Source: Desulfobacteraceae bacterium (GTDB lineage Bacteria > Desulfobacterota > Desulfobacteria > Desulfobacterales > Desulfosalsimonadaceae). From it: DNA of 36,807 nt. The stretch is from assembly GCA_021737565.1 (NCBI GenBank), contig JAIPDS010000017.1, forward strand, positions 1 through 36,807, given 5' to 3'. The notes beneath the pieces are model-generated. The model was not told where the DNA came from. It did not search any database and saw only the letters and a list, made by a program, of their open reading frames with translations. Below are positions 9,045-18,280 of this stretch, piece by piece (positions within the stretch are counted from its first letter, which is position 1; every line of letters begins with the position of its first letter). Position numbers and translations under genes: made by a program.

Positions 9045-9190
9045 TCATAAAAAGTCTGATTTTAGATGGCGCCGCAAAAAGTTCAAGATCAAGGCTTGCG
9101 CAATTTCGAAGAATGCAGTCACGCCGTTGGCGTGATGAAATTCTGAGAAATTGCGCGTAACGCAGATATTGGACTTTTTACGGTGCCATC
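9045..9190 (+). repeat. Palindromic intergenic repeat, copy B (complete)
   Basis: This copy is complete. The palindrome runs from GATGGCGCCG at 9065 to CGGTGCCATC at 9190. Nested arms carry CAAAAAGT/ACTTTTTACG, TGCGCAATTTC/GAAATTGCGCG and AGAAT/ATTCT. The 20 bases at 9045-9064 also match copies A and C. It differs from them mainly at the tip, where TCACGCC-GTT-GGCGTGA replaces CGTAC-TTAGCC-GTACG. It ends about 32 bases upstream of the AmmeMemoRadiSam operon start and may sit in its leader. Confidence 0.93.
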
Positions 9191-9222
9191 AAGGAATAAT
9201 TCAATACTTTACTGTCAATACC

Positions 9223-10719
9223 ATGTCAAATTTGAAACCATTATACCGCATTGTTGTCCCTACATTAATCTCCGCATTTCTTGTGCTTGCCGCGGTTGCA
9301 GGCGCACAGGCCGAGGATGTGCGAAAGCCCGTGGCAGCGGGAAGATTTTACCCTGATGACCCGGGGCGCCTGGAACAGATGATAACCGAACTAACAGAAA
9401 AAGCGAAAAAAAACACCTCAGAAACCTTGGAGAAGCGTCCTGTAAGAGCTGTTGTGATGCCCCATGCCGGCTATGTATACTCCGGGCTGACCGCAGCCCA
9501 TGCGGCAAATGTGCTTAAAGGTAAAAATTTTTCCAAAATAATCATACTGGCTCCTGATCACAGGGTGGGGTTTTCAGGCGGCGCAATAAGCGATGCATGC
9601 AGCTATCAGACCCCGCTGGGGAAAGTAGCGGTCCATCCGGATGCCGGCATGCTAAGTGAACAATATGAATTTTTCCGGGCGGTTCCGTCCTCGGATGAAA
9701 GTGAGCATGCAGTCGAGGTCATTCTGCCGTTTCTCCAGACATGGCTTGATGATTTTAAAATAATACCTATTGTACTTGGAAAGGGCCTTAACACGGAGGC
9801 TTGCGCTACCGCGCTGGAAAAAACAATCGATTCAGATACCCTTGTAATAGTCAGCACTGACCTGTCGCATTATCTGCCTTATGAAAAAGCAGTGGCCAAA
9901 GATAAAAAAACAATTAAATATATTGAAAACCTTGAAGCCGGGGCGCTTTCGGCCGAACCCGACAGGGCATGCGGCACTGCAGGGCTGCTGGTACTGATCG
10001 AACTTGCAGAAAACCTCAACTGGAAGCCCTTTGCGCTTCATTATTCAAACAGCGGGGATACCGCGGGAAGCAAAAACAAAGTAGTCGGATATGCAACAAT
10101 TGCTTTTTACGGAGAAGAAGCCATGAGTAACCACGAAACAGAAAAACAGATAAGCAGTGAAAAGGGGGAAGTGCTTTTAGAACTGGCAAGAAAAAGCATT
10201 GCCGATAGACTGGGGATCGGGTATGAAACACCGTCTGAGCCGGACTCCCGCGCAAATGATCCCTTGTTTCAGTCCAGGAGGGGAACTTTTGTTACCCTGA
10301 AGATAGACGGCCAGCTTCGGGGATGCATAGGCAATCTTGTGCCTGAAAAACCTCTTGTCCAGGGGGTTAAGGATAACGCCATAAATGCTGCTTTTAATGA
10401 CCCAAGGTTTGCTCCGCTTTCAAAAGAGGAATTCTCCCGCATCCAGATAGAGGTGAGCCTTCTCACCGAGCCTAAACCCCTTGAATACAGGGATGCACAG
10501 GATCTTCTCGACAAGATCAGGCCCAATGTGGACGGCCTTATTATAAGAAAAGGCCCTTACAGTGCAACCTTTCTCCCCCAGGTCTGGGAACAGCTTCCTG
10601 ATAAAAAATCTTTTCTTTCAAATCTGTGCATGAAGGCGGGCCTCCGGCCTGACGAATGGAAAAAGGGCGATCTGCAGGTATTTACATACCAGGTCCAGTA
10701 TTTTGAAGAAAACGCCTGA
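9223..10719 (+). CDS. AmmeMemoRadiSam A+B fusion: MEMO domain plus AMMECR1 domain, with signal peptide
   Basis: This 498-residue fusion carries the two non-radical-SAM parts of the AmmeMemoRadiSam system. Residues 1-30 form a signal peptide with cleavage likely after AGAQA. The MEMO domain (~34-310) keeps residues equivalent to those proposed as metal or active-site ligands in MEMO proteins: His81 in PHAGY, His113 in APDH, Asp213 and His216 in DLSHY, and Cys250 in RACGTAG. The AMMECR1 domain (~325-495) has the invariant LRGCIG at 365-370. The biochemical function of either domain in bacteria is not established. The start at 9223 begins the signal peptide; an earlier in-frame start at 9151 lies inside repeat B and was rejected. 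The next gene begins within its last codons. Confidence 0.92.
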   Translation: MSNLKPLYRIVVPTLISAFLVLAAVAGAQAEDVRKPVAAGRFYPDDPGRLEQMITELTEKAKKNTSETLEKRPVRAVVMPHAGYVYSGLTAAHAANVLKGKNFSKIIILAPDHRVGFSGGAISDACSYQTPLGKVAVHPDAGMLSEQYEFFRAVPSSDESEHAVEVILPFLQTWLDDFKIIPIVLGKGLNTEACATALEKTIDSDTLVIVSTDLSHYLPYEKAVAKDKKTIKYIENLEAGALSAEPDRACGTAGLLVLIELAENLNWKPFALHYSNSGDTAGSKNKVVGYATIAFYGEEAMSNHETEKQISSEKGEVLLELARKSIADRLGIGYETPSEPDSRANDPLFQSRRGTFVTLKIDGQLRGCIGNLVPEKPLVQGVKDNAINAAFNDPRFAPLSKEEFSRIQIEVSLLTEPKPLEYRDAQDLLDKIRPNVDGLIIRKGPYSATFLPQVWEQLPDKKSFLSNLCMKAGLRPDEWKKGDLQVFTYQVQYFEENA

Positions 10720-12805
10720 AACCGGAATAATCCAGCTTGTCGTCGCGACCGGCATCGCCTCGGTGGCGTGCCAGCTGCTTATAATCAGGGAATTTCTTTC
10801 AGGATTCGAGGGCAATGAATTTGTCATTGCCCTGATCATGTTTTCCTGGCTTGTTCTTGGGGGAACAGGCACCTGGGCTGCGCATGTTGCTGAGCAGCGT
10901 TTTTCGCCTTCCGGGCTTTCACGCCTGGCTCTGCTTTCAATGATCCTTGCCGCCCTGGCGCCGCTCACCCTTCTTGCAGCCAGAACAGCAAGAGATTTTG
11001 CATTTGTTCACGGCAGCGCCGCAGGGTTTTACACGACATTTGCATACATCTTCTGCATTGTTGCCCCTTACTGCCTTTTGCTCGGTTTCCTCCTTCCTTA
11101 CAGCCTTTTTTGCGCCAGGCACCTTGACCCGCAGTTTTCCGGAACCCGGGTCTACATCGCGGACAACATAGGCGATGTATGCGGCGGCGCGGTTTTTTCT
11201 TTTATACTTGTTTTTGTGGCAACCCCGCTTCAGTCCATGCTTATCGTAAATTCGCTGCTTGTGGCCTCGGCGCTGTTTCTGCTTTCCGGCAGCGAGCTTT
11301 TGAGGGCAAAAATTCTTATACCCGCCGCAGTTGCATTTACCGTGCTTATTGCCGCGCCCGGCGTGGAAAAAATTTCACTTCACCAGCATCCGGGCAATCT
11401 TGTCCATTACGAAGAATCCAGATACGGCAGGATTGAAATCTTTGAGGACCACGGCCAGCACACGCTCTTCCTTGACGGTCGACCAGTCTTTTCAGACAGG
11501 AACGTGACCATGGCCGAAGAACTGGGACACTATCCCCTATCCCAGGTGAAAAATGTTGAAGAGGTTCTTTTGATTTCCGCAGAAGGAGGAATGATCCGCG
11601 AAATTGAAAAATACTCCCCTGAAAGGATAGATTACGTGGAAATTGATCCCGGGGTAACCAGGGCGGTGTTTGAATACAAAATGCTTAAAAAAATTCCGGA
11701 AATAAACGTAATACACGCAGATGCCCGTCTTTATTTAAGCCGAACCGCAAACAGCTACGATGCGGTTATTATGAACCTGCCCGAGCCCGAAACATTCCAA
11801 ATAAACAGGTTCTATACAAAAGAATTTTTCAGGCTGGTGCGCGCCCGCCTTTCTGGTGGCGGGATTTTTTGCTTCCATTCCGGTGCTGTCGGCAATTATA
11901 TATCAGAAATACAGCGCAAAAAGATCTCGATCCTGTACCAGACCGCATCAGAGTATTTCCCGGAGATTCTGATGCTGCCGGGCCGGCGCCTTTATTTTTT
12001 GTGCGCCGACCGCCCACTAAACCCGGACATCCCCGCCCTGCTTTCTGAAAAAAAAATAAGCACAAGTTACGTCCATGGCTATTATTACGGCAACATCACC
12101 TCTGAACGCATATCTGACCTTAAATCCGCACTTTATAATAATACGGACCCAAATACCGATTTTTCCCCCGGGATGGTAGCTGTAATGTTTTCACAATGGT
12201 TTGCAAAATTTCAAACAACCCCCGCACTTTTTCTCGGGCTCCTGGCCCTGGGATTGCTTGTATATCTGATCCGCACCACCGGCGAGGAATTTGTTCTGCT
12301 TACCACGGGCGCCATGACCATGGGTGGCGAACTCCTGGTGATATTTGCCTTTCAGATATTTTTCGGGTATATATATTTCCAGATAGGGCTGATCGTCACG
12401 GTGTTTCTGGCAGGACTGCTCCCGGGAGCCTTGATAGGCGAGCGCCTGAAAAACATGGGCAGGCGAATTTTCCTGTTGACCGACGGCGTGCTGGTTGTTT
12501 CAATGGGGCTATTCATTGCGGCCCTTTACTTTGCCGGAAGCCTGATGCCGGAATCCGCATTTCTGCTGGTCGGGGGAATAATATCTGTTGCGTGCGGAAT
12601 GCAGTTTCCGGTTGCCCTGCACCTTGGGGGGGCTGGAAATCCGGCGGCGGTACGGGCATTTTCTGCCGATCTGATAGGAGCGGCAGCAGGCACTCTTGTG
12701 ATAAGCGTTATTCTGATGCCCTATACCGGCCTTTTCTGGAGCGCGGCAGCACTTATTGCAATGAAAACCATAAGCCTGGGATTTGTTTCACTTAGGTATG
12801 AATAG
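10703..12805 (+). CDS. Membrane protein with spermidine-synthase-like domain
   Basis: This 700-residue protein has hydrophobic segments at both ends (roughly residues 8-215 and 510-700) around a soluble Rossmann domain (~230-450) resembling SpeE. The domain has the strand-loop LLISAEGGMIRE, then YVEIDPGV and VIHADARLYL. The SpeE catalytic strand, normally with paired Asp and DP, reads DAVIMNLPEPE, so true aminopropyl transfer is doubtful. The start is TTG and overlaps the upstream fusion gene by 17 bases. The next ATG overlaps its stop by 8 bases. Context ties it to the AmmeMemoRadiSam proteins, perhaps as a membrane partner or a SAM-handling enzyme, which is inference. Confidence 0.82.
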   Translation: MKKTPETGIIQLVVATGIASVACQLLIIREFLSGFEGNEFVIALIMFSWLVLGGTGTWAAHVAEQRFSPSGLSRLALLSMILAALAPLTLLAARTARDFAFVHGSAAGFYTTFAYIFCIVAPYCLLLGFLLPYSLFCARHLDPQFSGTRVYIADNIGDVCGGAVFSFILVFVATPLQSMLIVNSLLVASALFLLSGSELLRAKILIPAAVAFTVLIAAPGVEKISLHQHPGNLVHYEESRYGRIEIFEDHGQHTLFLDGRPVFSDRNVTMAEELGHYPLSQVKNVEEVLLISAEGGMIREIEKYSPERIDYVEIDPGVTRAVFEYKMLKKIPEINVIHADARLYLSRTANSYDAVIMNLPEPETFQINRFYTKEFFRLVRARLSGGGIFCFHSGAVGNYISEIQRKKISILYQTASEYFPEILMLPGRRLYFLCADRPLNPDIPALLSEKKISTSYVHGYYYGNITSERISDLKSALYNNTDPNTDFSPGMVAVMFSQWFAKFQTTPALFLGLLALGLLVYLIRTTGEEFVLLTTGAMTMGGELLVIFAFQIFFGYIYFQIGLIVTVFLAGLLPGALIGERLKNMGRRIFLLTDGVLVVSMGLFIAALYFAGSLMPESAFLLVGGIISVACGMQFPVALHLGGAGNPAAVRAFSADLIGAAAGTLVISVILMPYTGLFWSAAALIAMKTISLGFVSLRYE

Positions 12806-13997
12806 CATTTCAAGAAGAAAATTCATACTGGGATGCGGCGGCATGTGTCTGTGGGCCGGGCTTGCAGTACCCGGAAATTCAATGCCCGGCATAGCACAGG
12901 CCTCCTCAAAACGCGGCGCAAAAACCGTGGGGCGCGTCCATATCTTCAGGGGCGACGCTCCTGACGAACCCTGGAAATTTTCAAAAGAGGCTTTTTCATA
13001 TGAAAAAAGCGGAACCACGACAATCTGCAGTATCTGCCCCAACCACTGTGTACTTTCCCCGGGAGACCGCAGCATATGCAGATCCAAGGTAAATATTGAC
13101 GGGAAACTTTATAGCCTTGCATACGGAAACCCCTGCGCGGTACATGTCGATCCTGTTGAAAAAAAGCCGCTTTTTCATTTTCTCCCAAAAAGCCGGGCTT
13201 TCTCTCTGGCGGCCACGGGCTGCAACTTCCGGTGTCTGAACTGCCAGAACTGGGAGATCTCCCAGGTACGGCCCAAAGACGTTCGGGCCTACGAGCTGTT
13301 TCCAAAACAGGCGGTAGAACACGCGCAGCGCTCAGGGGCGGAATCCATTGCCTATACATATTCCGAACCGATCACCTTTCTTGAATACACGCTGGAAACA
13401 GCGCAAACCGCCGGGAAAAAAGGAATAAAAAATTTACTTATATCAAACGGATATATCAACCGCGAGCCGCTGCTGAAACTGTGCAAAGCAGTTGATGCCG
13501 CAAACATAAATCTTAAATCCTTTGATGATAAAATCTACAGAAAATTAAACGGCGGCACCCTTAAGCCGGTGCTTGAAACCCTTAAAACACTGGCCGAACA
13601 AAACGTGCATCTGGAAATCACCACCCTTGTTGTTCCCGATTACGTGGATGACCCGGCCATGATCCGGTCCATGTGCAAATGGATAGCAAAAAATCTCGGG
13701 GTAAACCATCCTCTTCATTTTCTGCGGTTTTTCCCGCACTACAAACTCGACCGCCTGCCGCCCACACCCGTGCCTGTACTAGAAAATATGCGCACCATAG
13801 CCATGGAGGAAGGCATAAGATATGTCTATATAGGCAATGTCCCCGGGCATGAAGCAAACCATACCTGGTGCCACAGCTGCGGGGAACTGCTTATAGAACG
13901 CCATGGATATGAAATCTCCGTCCCCGGGCTCTCAAACGGCAAATGCAGCGCCTGCAATGCAGAAATTCCCGGAATATGGAACAGGGACGAGGCATGA
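12798..13997 (+). CDS. amrS: AmmeMemoRadiSam system radical SAM enzyme with Tat signal
   Basis: This 399-residue radical SAM protein has the cluster motif CNFRCLNC at Cys142, Cys146 and Cys149. An N-terminal cysteine group, CSICPNHC, begins at Cys77. A C-terminal zinc ribbon is formed by CHSC and CSAC. This is the architecture of the radical SAM member of the AmmeMemoRadiSam system (related to PflA-like activases). The N-terminus carries SRRKFIL at residues 5-11, a hydrophobic stretch and an AQA cleavage site, which is a twin-arginine signal. The ATG at 12798 was chosen over a TTG 15 bases earlier because AGG sits just before it. It shares an ATGA overlap with the next gene. Confidence 0.92.
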   Translation: MNSISRRKFILGCGGMCLWAGLAVPGNSMPGIAQASSKRGAKTVGRVHIFRGDAPDEPWKFSKEAFSYEKSGTTTICSICPNHCVLSPGDRSICRSKVNIDGKLYSLAYGNPCAVHVDPVEKKPLFHFLPKSRAFSLAATGCNFRCLNCQNWEISQVRPKDVRAYELFPKQAVEHAQRSGAESIAYTYSEPITFLEYTLETAQTAGKKGIKNLLISNGYINREPLLKLCKAVDAANINLKSFDDKIYRKLNGGTLKPVLETLKTLAEQNVHLEITTLVVPDYVDDPAMIRSMCKWIAKNLGVNHPLHFLRFFPHYKLDRLPPTPVPVLENMRTIAMEEGIRYVYIGNVPGHEANHTWCHSCGELLIERHGYEISVPGLSNGKCSACNAEIPGIWNRDEA

Positions 13998-14548
13998 AAA
14001 AAACCGGCATGACCGCAGGAAACAGATTCGCCCTGATTTTGCTTTGCATGATTCTGCTGACGGCCATGTCTGCATGCGCAAGCTACCGGGTGCGAACAAT
14101 GGAGGTTACCAGCTATTGCGGGTGCGGTCAATGCTGCAACTGGGAAAGGGGTAGCTGGAGGTGCCTGAACCTTGATGTCTGGAACAAGTACATATCAGAA
14201 GGCCCTCTTGCAGGTGAGCCTTATTCGGGAAAAACCGCAAGCGGGACCAAGTCAAGGGAACCCAGACCCGGCCTGCTCTCTGTGGACAGCATAGTGCGCC
14301 CCTGGATGATCCCGGTACGGATAATTTTCTTTCCCTGGCTGTTTATGCCCCAGGACGGAACCATTGCGGCAGATACCCGCTATTACCCATTCGGCACTCG
14401 GATGTATGTACCGGGCTACGGCCACGGGGTGGTAGAAGACAGGGGCGCTGCAATAAAGGGCCCAAACCGTCTGGACGTTTTCTGCAGCTCACACTCAAAG
14501 GCCCTTCAATGGGGCAGACGGAAAGTGGGCGTAAAGATCTACAAATAG
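13994..14548 (+). CDS. 3D-domain lipoprotein
   Basis: This 184-residue protein has an N-terminal signal sequence ending in a lipobox-like MSAC, so it is probably lipidated at the cysteine. The mature part starts with a cysteine-rich TSYCGCGQCC segment. A 3D (Asp-Asp-Asp) double-psi beta-barrel domain follows, with ADTRYYPFGT, VVEDRG and DVFCSSHSKAL. 3D domains occur in MltA-type lytic transglycosylases and other cell-wall proteins. The fold is clear but catalysis is not proven here. GAGG precedes the ATG, which overlaps the radical SAM stop, so it closes the operon. Its envelope location fits the export signals of its operon partners. Confidence 0.88.
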   Translation: MKKTGMTAGNRFALILLCMILLTAMSACASYRVRTMEVTSYCGCGQCCNWERGSWRCLNLDVWNKYISEGPLAGEPYSGKTASGTKSREPRPGLLSVDSIVRPWMIPVRIIFFPWLFMPQDGTIAADTRYYPFGTRMYVPGYGHGVVEDRGAAIKGPNRLDVFCSSHSKALQWGRRKVGVKIYK

Positions 14549-14551
14549 TGC

Positions 14552-15499
14552 TCAATTCTTCTTAAGATAATAGATCCTGCCACCGCTTTCCCGGGCTTCA
14601 AGCACTCCGGCTTCCGAAAGTTCAGAGATCCTGCGGGCAACATATTCATCTGCCAGACATAGGCCTGCTGCTATATCAGATGCCGTACAAGGCCTGCGCG
14701 AAAGCATGGCAAGGATTTCACCGTCCATGTTTTTTTCATTTTCCGCGCATGCTTTCTCCTTAAAATCGGCGATTACCTCGGCTCCGTGCCCTAGCACAGA
14801 AGCCAGATGCTCAAGTCTTTGAGCGGGCACCCGGCCCGCGAAATCTTCTGCAGGAGGCCGCACAGAGGTATTGATATGAATTTTGTCCGGGGCCACCGCT
14901 TTTACGCACGGCTCAAATGCAGCCATGGCTTCTTCTGTATCGTTTATTCCCCGCACGATAAAAATCTCAAGCCAGATTCTGCCGGGATAAACCTTCCGGA
15001 AATCCACCAGTCCGGCAAGCATTTTATCAAAGGAAATATCTTTATGCGGGCGGTTTATTTTCCTGAAGCTTTCTTCGTCAAAAGCATCCATTGAGGGCAG
15101 AACCAGATCCGCATCCATGAGATCTTTTTGCACTTCGGGAGACCAGAGCAGGGAGCCGTTTGTGAGCACCGCCACTTCAATATCAGACAGTTTCTTAGCC
15201 TTTTTAATTATATGGCCGATATCGCTGTTCAGACAGGGTTCGCCAGAGCCGCCTATGGTTATATAATCGGGTTTTATTCCCTCCGCCAGTCTGTCTTCAA
15301 GTTCCGCAAGTATCTCTTCAAGTTCTATATAGGGCCTGCGGAACAGCGTAGTCCGCGAGGTTCTTCCGATCTGGCAGTATATGCAATCATAGGTGCACGT
15401 CTTGTAAGAAACGATATCCACGCCCAGGGAATGTCCCAGGCGCCTGGAAGGCACAGGCCCGTATATAAGGGAGCCGGGTGGTTTTTTATCTCTTGGCAT
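14552..15499 (-). CDS. Radical SAM protein with C-terminal winged helix (COG0731-like)
   Basis: This 315-residue cytoplasmic protein has the cluster motif CTYDCIYC at Cys35, Cys39 and Cys42, followed by the GGSGEPCL and TNGSLL segments of the TYW1-like/COG0731 group. The last ~60 residues form a winged-helix-like unit (DGEILAMLSRRPCTASDIA to GGRIYYLKK) that could bind nucleic acid. Reaction and substrate are unknown. AAGGAAG precedes the ATG. It starts 2 bases after the glycosidase-like gene and ends 3 bases from the convergent lipoprotein gene, so it is probably co-transcribed with the former. Confidence 0.87.
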   Translation of the reverse strand: MPRDKKPPGSLIYGPVPSRRLGHSLGVDIVSYKTCTYDCIYCQIGRTSRTTLFRRPYIELEEILAELEDRLAEGIKPDYITIGGSGEPCLNSDIGHIIKKAKKLSDIEVAVLTNGSLLWSPEVQKDLMDADLVLPSMDAFDEESFRKINRPHKDISFDKMLAGLVDFRKVYPGRIWLEIFIVRGINDTEEAMAAFEPCVKAVAPDKIHINTSVRPPAEDFAGRVPAQRLEHLASVLGHGAEVIADFKEKACAENEKNMDGEILAMLSRRPCTASDIAAGLCLADEYVARRISELSEAGVLEARESGGRIYYLKKN

Positions 15500-15501
15500 T
15501 T

Positions 15502-17790
15502 TCAGCTTCCTTTATATCCCATTTTCTGCGCTTCTATGCTGAACTTTGTAAGGTTTTTCCCGGCATCAATATCTGCATGCGCAAAGCCGGGAAGCCGGAT
15601 CCTTATTTCAGGAGAATTCTCTTTCCATTCACCGTTTAGCTCAACCAGCCGGCCGTTGTTATAGGGCCTGATTTCAACCGAAACCGGGCCGTAAGATGTG
15701 GGTGCCGGCCCGAAACCAATAACCTGTGATCCTGAAAGCCACTCCGGGAACACCCCGGAACCTATGATCAAAGCATCTCCTTCCTCCCTTATAAAAAGGC
15801 TTCTCATCATGAGCACCCATTCCGCGGCGGCCCATCCGTGCTGGCCGTCACCCATGCAGCCGCCCATGGTATGCGGATGTATTGCCTCTGGCCACTGGCC
15901 GGTGGGTGATGCAAGGTCTGCAACCTTTTGAATTAAATCCCTGTATCGCTCGTCCCCTGCCCGAAGAAGCGTCTGGGCGATATCAAGGGTCAAATACGCA
16001 TTTATTCCCGAATGGATCATATCCTGGAAAAAGGCTCCATCATGAAAACAGTTGTTTATGAGAAATTCCACCGTGTTCATGATCCTTGAATCTGCTGCAG
16101 GCGTTATATGAAGCGGATAGTCCGCCACAAGGGACCCCACTGCGCCGGCATCCAGACGGCGGTACGGAGATGCCGGAATCGCCCTCTTTCCTTTCCATTC
16201 CGGGATGGCTGCAATGCTTCCGAATATGCACATTGAAAAATCCCTGTACCAGCGATCAAACTTTTCGGCAAACGAAGCGGATTTATATCTGCGGGCCATT
16301 TCAGAAGCCGCGGCCAGGCCCGCAAGTCCCCAGAAATCATCCCAATAGTAGTAATCGTTGGGGCCGAGATGCTCGGCGCTAAAGCCCGCGGGCAAAAGAC
16401 CTGCATGCCGGATGGCGGGATTCTTGCGGGTACGCTTTTTTTCAATCCATTCCGCACCCTTGAAGGCCGAGTCAAGCCAGGCCTCAGAAGGCCTGTATCC
16501 TGTAAAACGCAGATACTGATTCATAATCCAGAGCACCTGTCCGTTTGAATCCCATTCGCCCTCCTGGGACCGGAAATACCCGTTCATCTTCTGCCTTGCA
16601 GGAAACCGGTCTATGCAGTTTCTGCTCCTGCCGAGCATGTTTGCTCCCATCATTGCATTTAGCATCAGGCAGGCATCCCTGAACCAGAACCTGCGGTAAG
16701 TATAGGGTCCCGGAAACGGATCGCGGGCGGAAAGCAAAAACAGGGTGCGTATCGCGGTGTCATAGAGGAACTGAAATTTGTCATCCGGAACCTGCAAGAC
16801 AGCAGCGCCTGATACCCTTTCCTTCCAGGTGCGCACCCGGCCCGTTTTGCGCCTGTTTTCGGAAGCCATATCCTGTTTGAGATCCACCGAGATCCTCACA
16901 GTTTCTTCCCCGTTTTCAGGGAGCTTAAAAAAAGCCGCAGAAGTTGCCATGCCGACGCTGCACTTGACATTGCCGGCGCTTTGGGGCATCTGCCATTTCT
17001 CAATAACATCTCCTTCCGAATAGTCTGAAAACAGGACCTTATCAGGCTCCCTGTCCATGTATACCCTGGTGTGCCGGTTTACCAGCCAGAAAGGCACGCT
17101 GTGGCTCTGAAATTCAATCGACTCTATAAACTGTATTCCCTCGGGATTATAAGGCCGCAGGGAGACCACAAGCCAGCCGCCTGTAGCCGATCTTGCCCTT
17201 GATGAAACAACAGCGTAGGCGTCCCTGTTTTCAGCCTCCATTGACAGCGTGCTTGCCAGATAAAACCCGTCTGATTCGGACAGGTTTGTAATTTTGATGC
17301 CTGATTCTGTTTCGATACTCTGCCGGCTGCTATTATCATCAAGGGTCGCCGGTATTAGCCTCCGGCCCTGGGGGTCTATTATCCAGCAGTCAACAGACCA
17401 CCCGTCATAAAGAGGTGTAACCAGGCCCCTTGGGTCCATTATGGGATAAACCTGAAAATCCGGGTGCCCCACTGCGGTCCAGTTGCGGTGGGTCAGGTTG
17501 ACGTGGCTGAAGGCAAATCCCCTGGGAATAAACGAATAGTCAGAAGGGTTAAACTGGCGCTGCACCCAGTACGGCCATATCCAGTCCAGGTTGTACTGGA
17601 TGGACTTGGTATTGATAAGTCCCCGGGCATGAAAAACAATCCCGGCCCGCAGCAGTTCTATGGGCTCCTGTACTTCGGAGGGCTGAGAAAAACGGCGAAC
17701 CCGGGCCATAAAGTTTATGGGATCTATGACCCCGAAACGTTTTGCCGCACGCTTTACAATGAATTTCCACGGCAGCCATCTGGTAAGCAT
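15502..17790 (-). CDS. Six-hairpin glycosidase-like protein (glycogen-debranching / GH15-like)
   Basis: This 762-residue protein has no clear signal peptide. The N-terminal ~330 residues are beta-rich. From about residue 340 a helical part begins with RTLFLLSARDPFPGPYTYRRFWFRDACLML, then YWDDFWGLAGLA and GQWPEAIHP. This pattern is typical of (alpha/alpha)6-barrel enzymes such as amylo-alpha-1,6-glucosidases and trehalase-like or GH15-like proteins, with acidic candidates in RDA, WDD and PEA. A C-terminal beta part closes the protein. The exact glycan is unknown. GAGAGGA precedes the ATG. It probably leads a two-gene unit with the radical SAM gene downstream. Confidence 0.7.
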   Translation of the reverse strand: MLTRWLPWKFIVKRAAKRFGVIDPINFMARVRRFSQPSEVQEPIELLRAGIVFHARGLINTKSIQYNLDWIWPYWVQRQFNPSDYSFIPRGFAFSHVNLTHRNWTAVGHPDFQVYPIMDPRGLVTPLYDGWSVDCWIIDPQGRRLIPATLDDNSSRQSIETESGIKITNLSESDGFYLASTLSMEAENRDAYAVVSSRARSATGGWLVVSLRPYNPEGIQFIESIEFQSHSVPFWLVNRHTRVYMDREPDKVLFSDYSEGDVIEKWQMPQSAGNVKCSVGMATSAAFFKLPENGEETVRISVDLKQDMASENRRKTGRVRTWKERVSGAAVLQVPDDKFQFLYDTAIRTLFLLSARDPFPGPYTYRRFWFRDACLMLNAMMGANMLGRSRNCIDRFPARQKMNGYFRSQEGEWDSNGQVLWIMNQYLRFTGYRPSEAWLDSAFKGAEWIEKKRTRKNPAIRHAGLLPAGFSAEHLGPNDYYYWDDFWGLAGLAAASEMARRYKSASFAEKFDRWYRDFSMCIFGSIAAIPEWKGKRAIPASPYRRLDAGAVGSLVADYPLHITPAADSRIMNTVEFLINNCFHDGAFFQDMIHSGINAYLTLDIAQTLLRAGDERYRDLIQKVADLASPTGQWPEAIHPHTMGGCMGDGQHGWAAAEWVLMMRSLFIREEGDALIIGSGVFPEWLSGSQVIGFGPAPTSYGPVSVEIRPYNNGRLVELNGEWKENSPEIRIRLPGFAHADIDAGKNLTKFSIEAQKMGYKGS

Positions 17791-18061
17791 AAAAAATCCT
17801 CTCTGGCTTTGGATTAAAAAACACTTGAAATTAAAATATAAACCATCACGGGAAAAGTTTCAATGAACGACCGGGCATCAGGATGCAGGACCCACGTTTA
17901 CCTATCGCCGAAATGCGAAAGCTTAATCTTTATGGACTCGTAAAAAGCTTTTTACATCACCCGATGTTTTTGCAGGAAGGAAGCACTGCGGGAGTCGATT
18001 TGATTTTTTGCTGGTTCTTTTCCGGATCAGCGAGAAAACCTAAAAAACAGCGGAGAGGTTG

Positions 18062-18280
18062 CCGGGATGCCGGACAAGGCGGGGCAGTCTTTTCGTTCGC
18101 TGCATTCGGGCCTGGCATCTGCACGGCGAGCTCCGCCGCGTCCGGCGAACTCGCGCACTCACGTGCGCTCAAACAAAGCGCCGGCCGCTTGGCTTCGCAC
18201 GCCGGCATCTGCTTAACCGGCCCTCATGCAATGCTCACTCAAAGACCGCCCCGCCTTGTCCGCATGGGCATCGCATCCGG
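18062..18280. repeat. Giant hairpin 1
   Basis: Positions 18071-18092 pair with 18241-18262 over 22 bases with one mismatch (core GGACAAGGCGGGGC). An outer extension pairs CCGGGATGC with GCATCCGG. Inside, GCATTCGGGCC at 18102 pairs with the GGCCCTCATGCAATGC region at 18219. Near the centre GCGCAC-TCAC-GTGCGC forms a small separate hairpin. The centre is less regular than in hairpins 2 and 3. Confidence 0.85.

Noticed and set aside
9151-9222. Longer N-terminus of the MEMO-AMMECR1 fusion
   Set aside because: It would begin inside repeat copy B and place 24 extra residues before a good signal peptide that starts at 9223.
10703-12805. Calling this gene a genuine spermidine synthase (speE)
   Set aside because: The catalytic acidic motif is not conserved and the protein is flanked by membrane segments. 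No polyamine gene is nearby.
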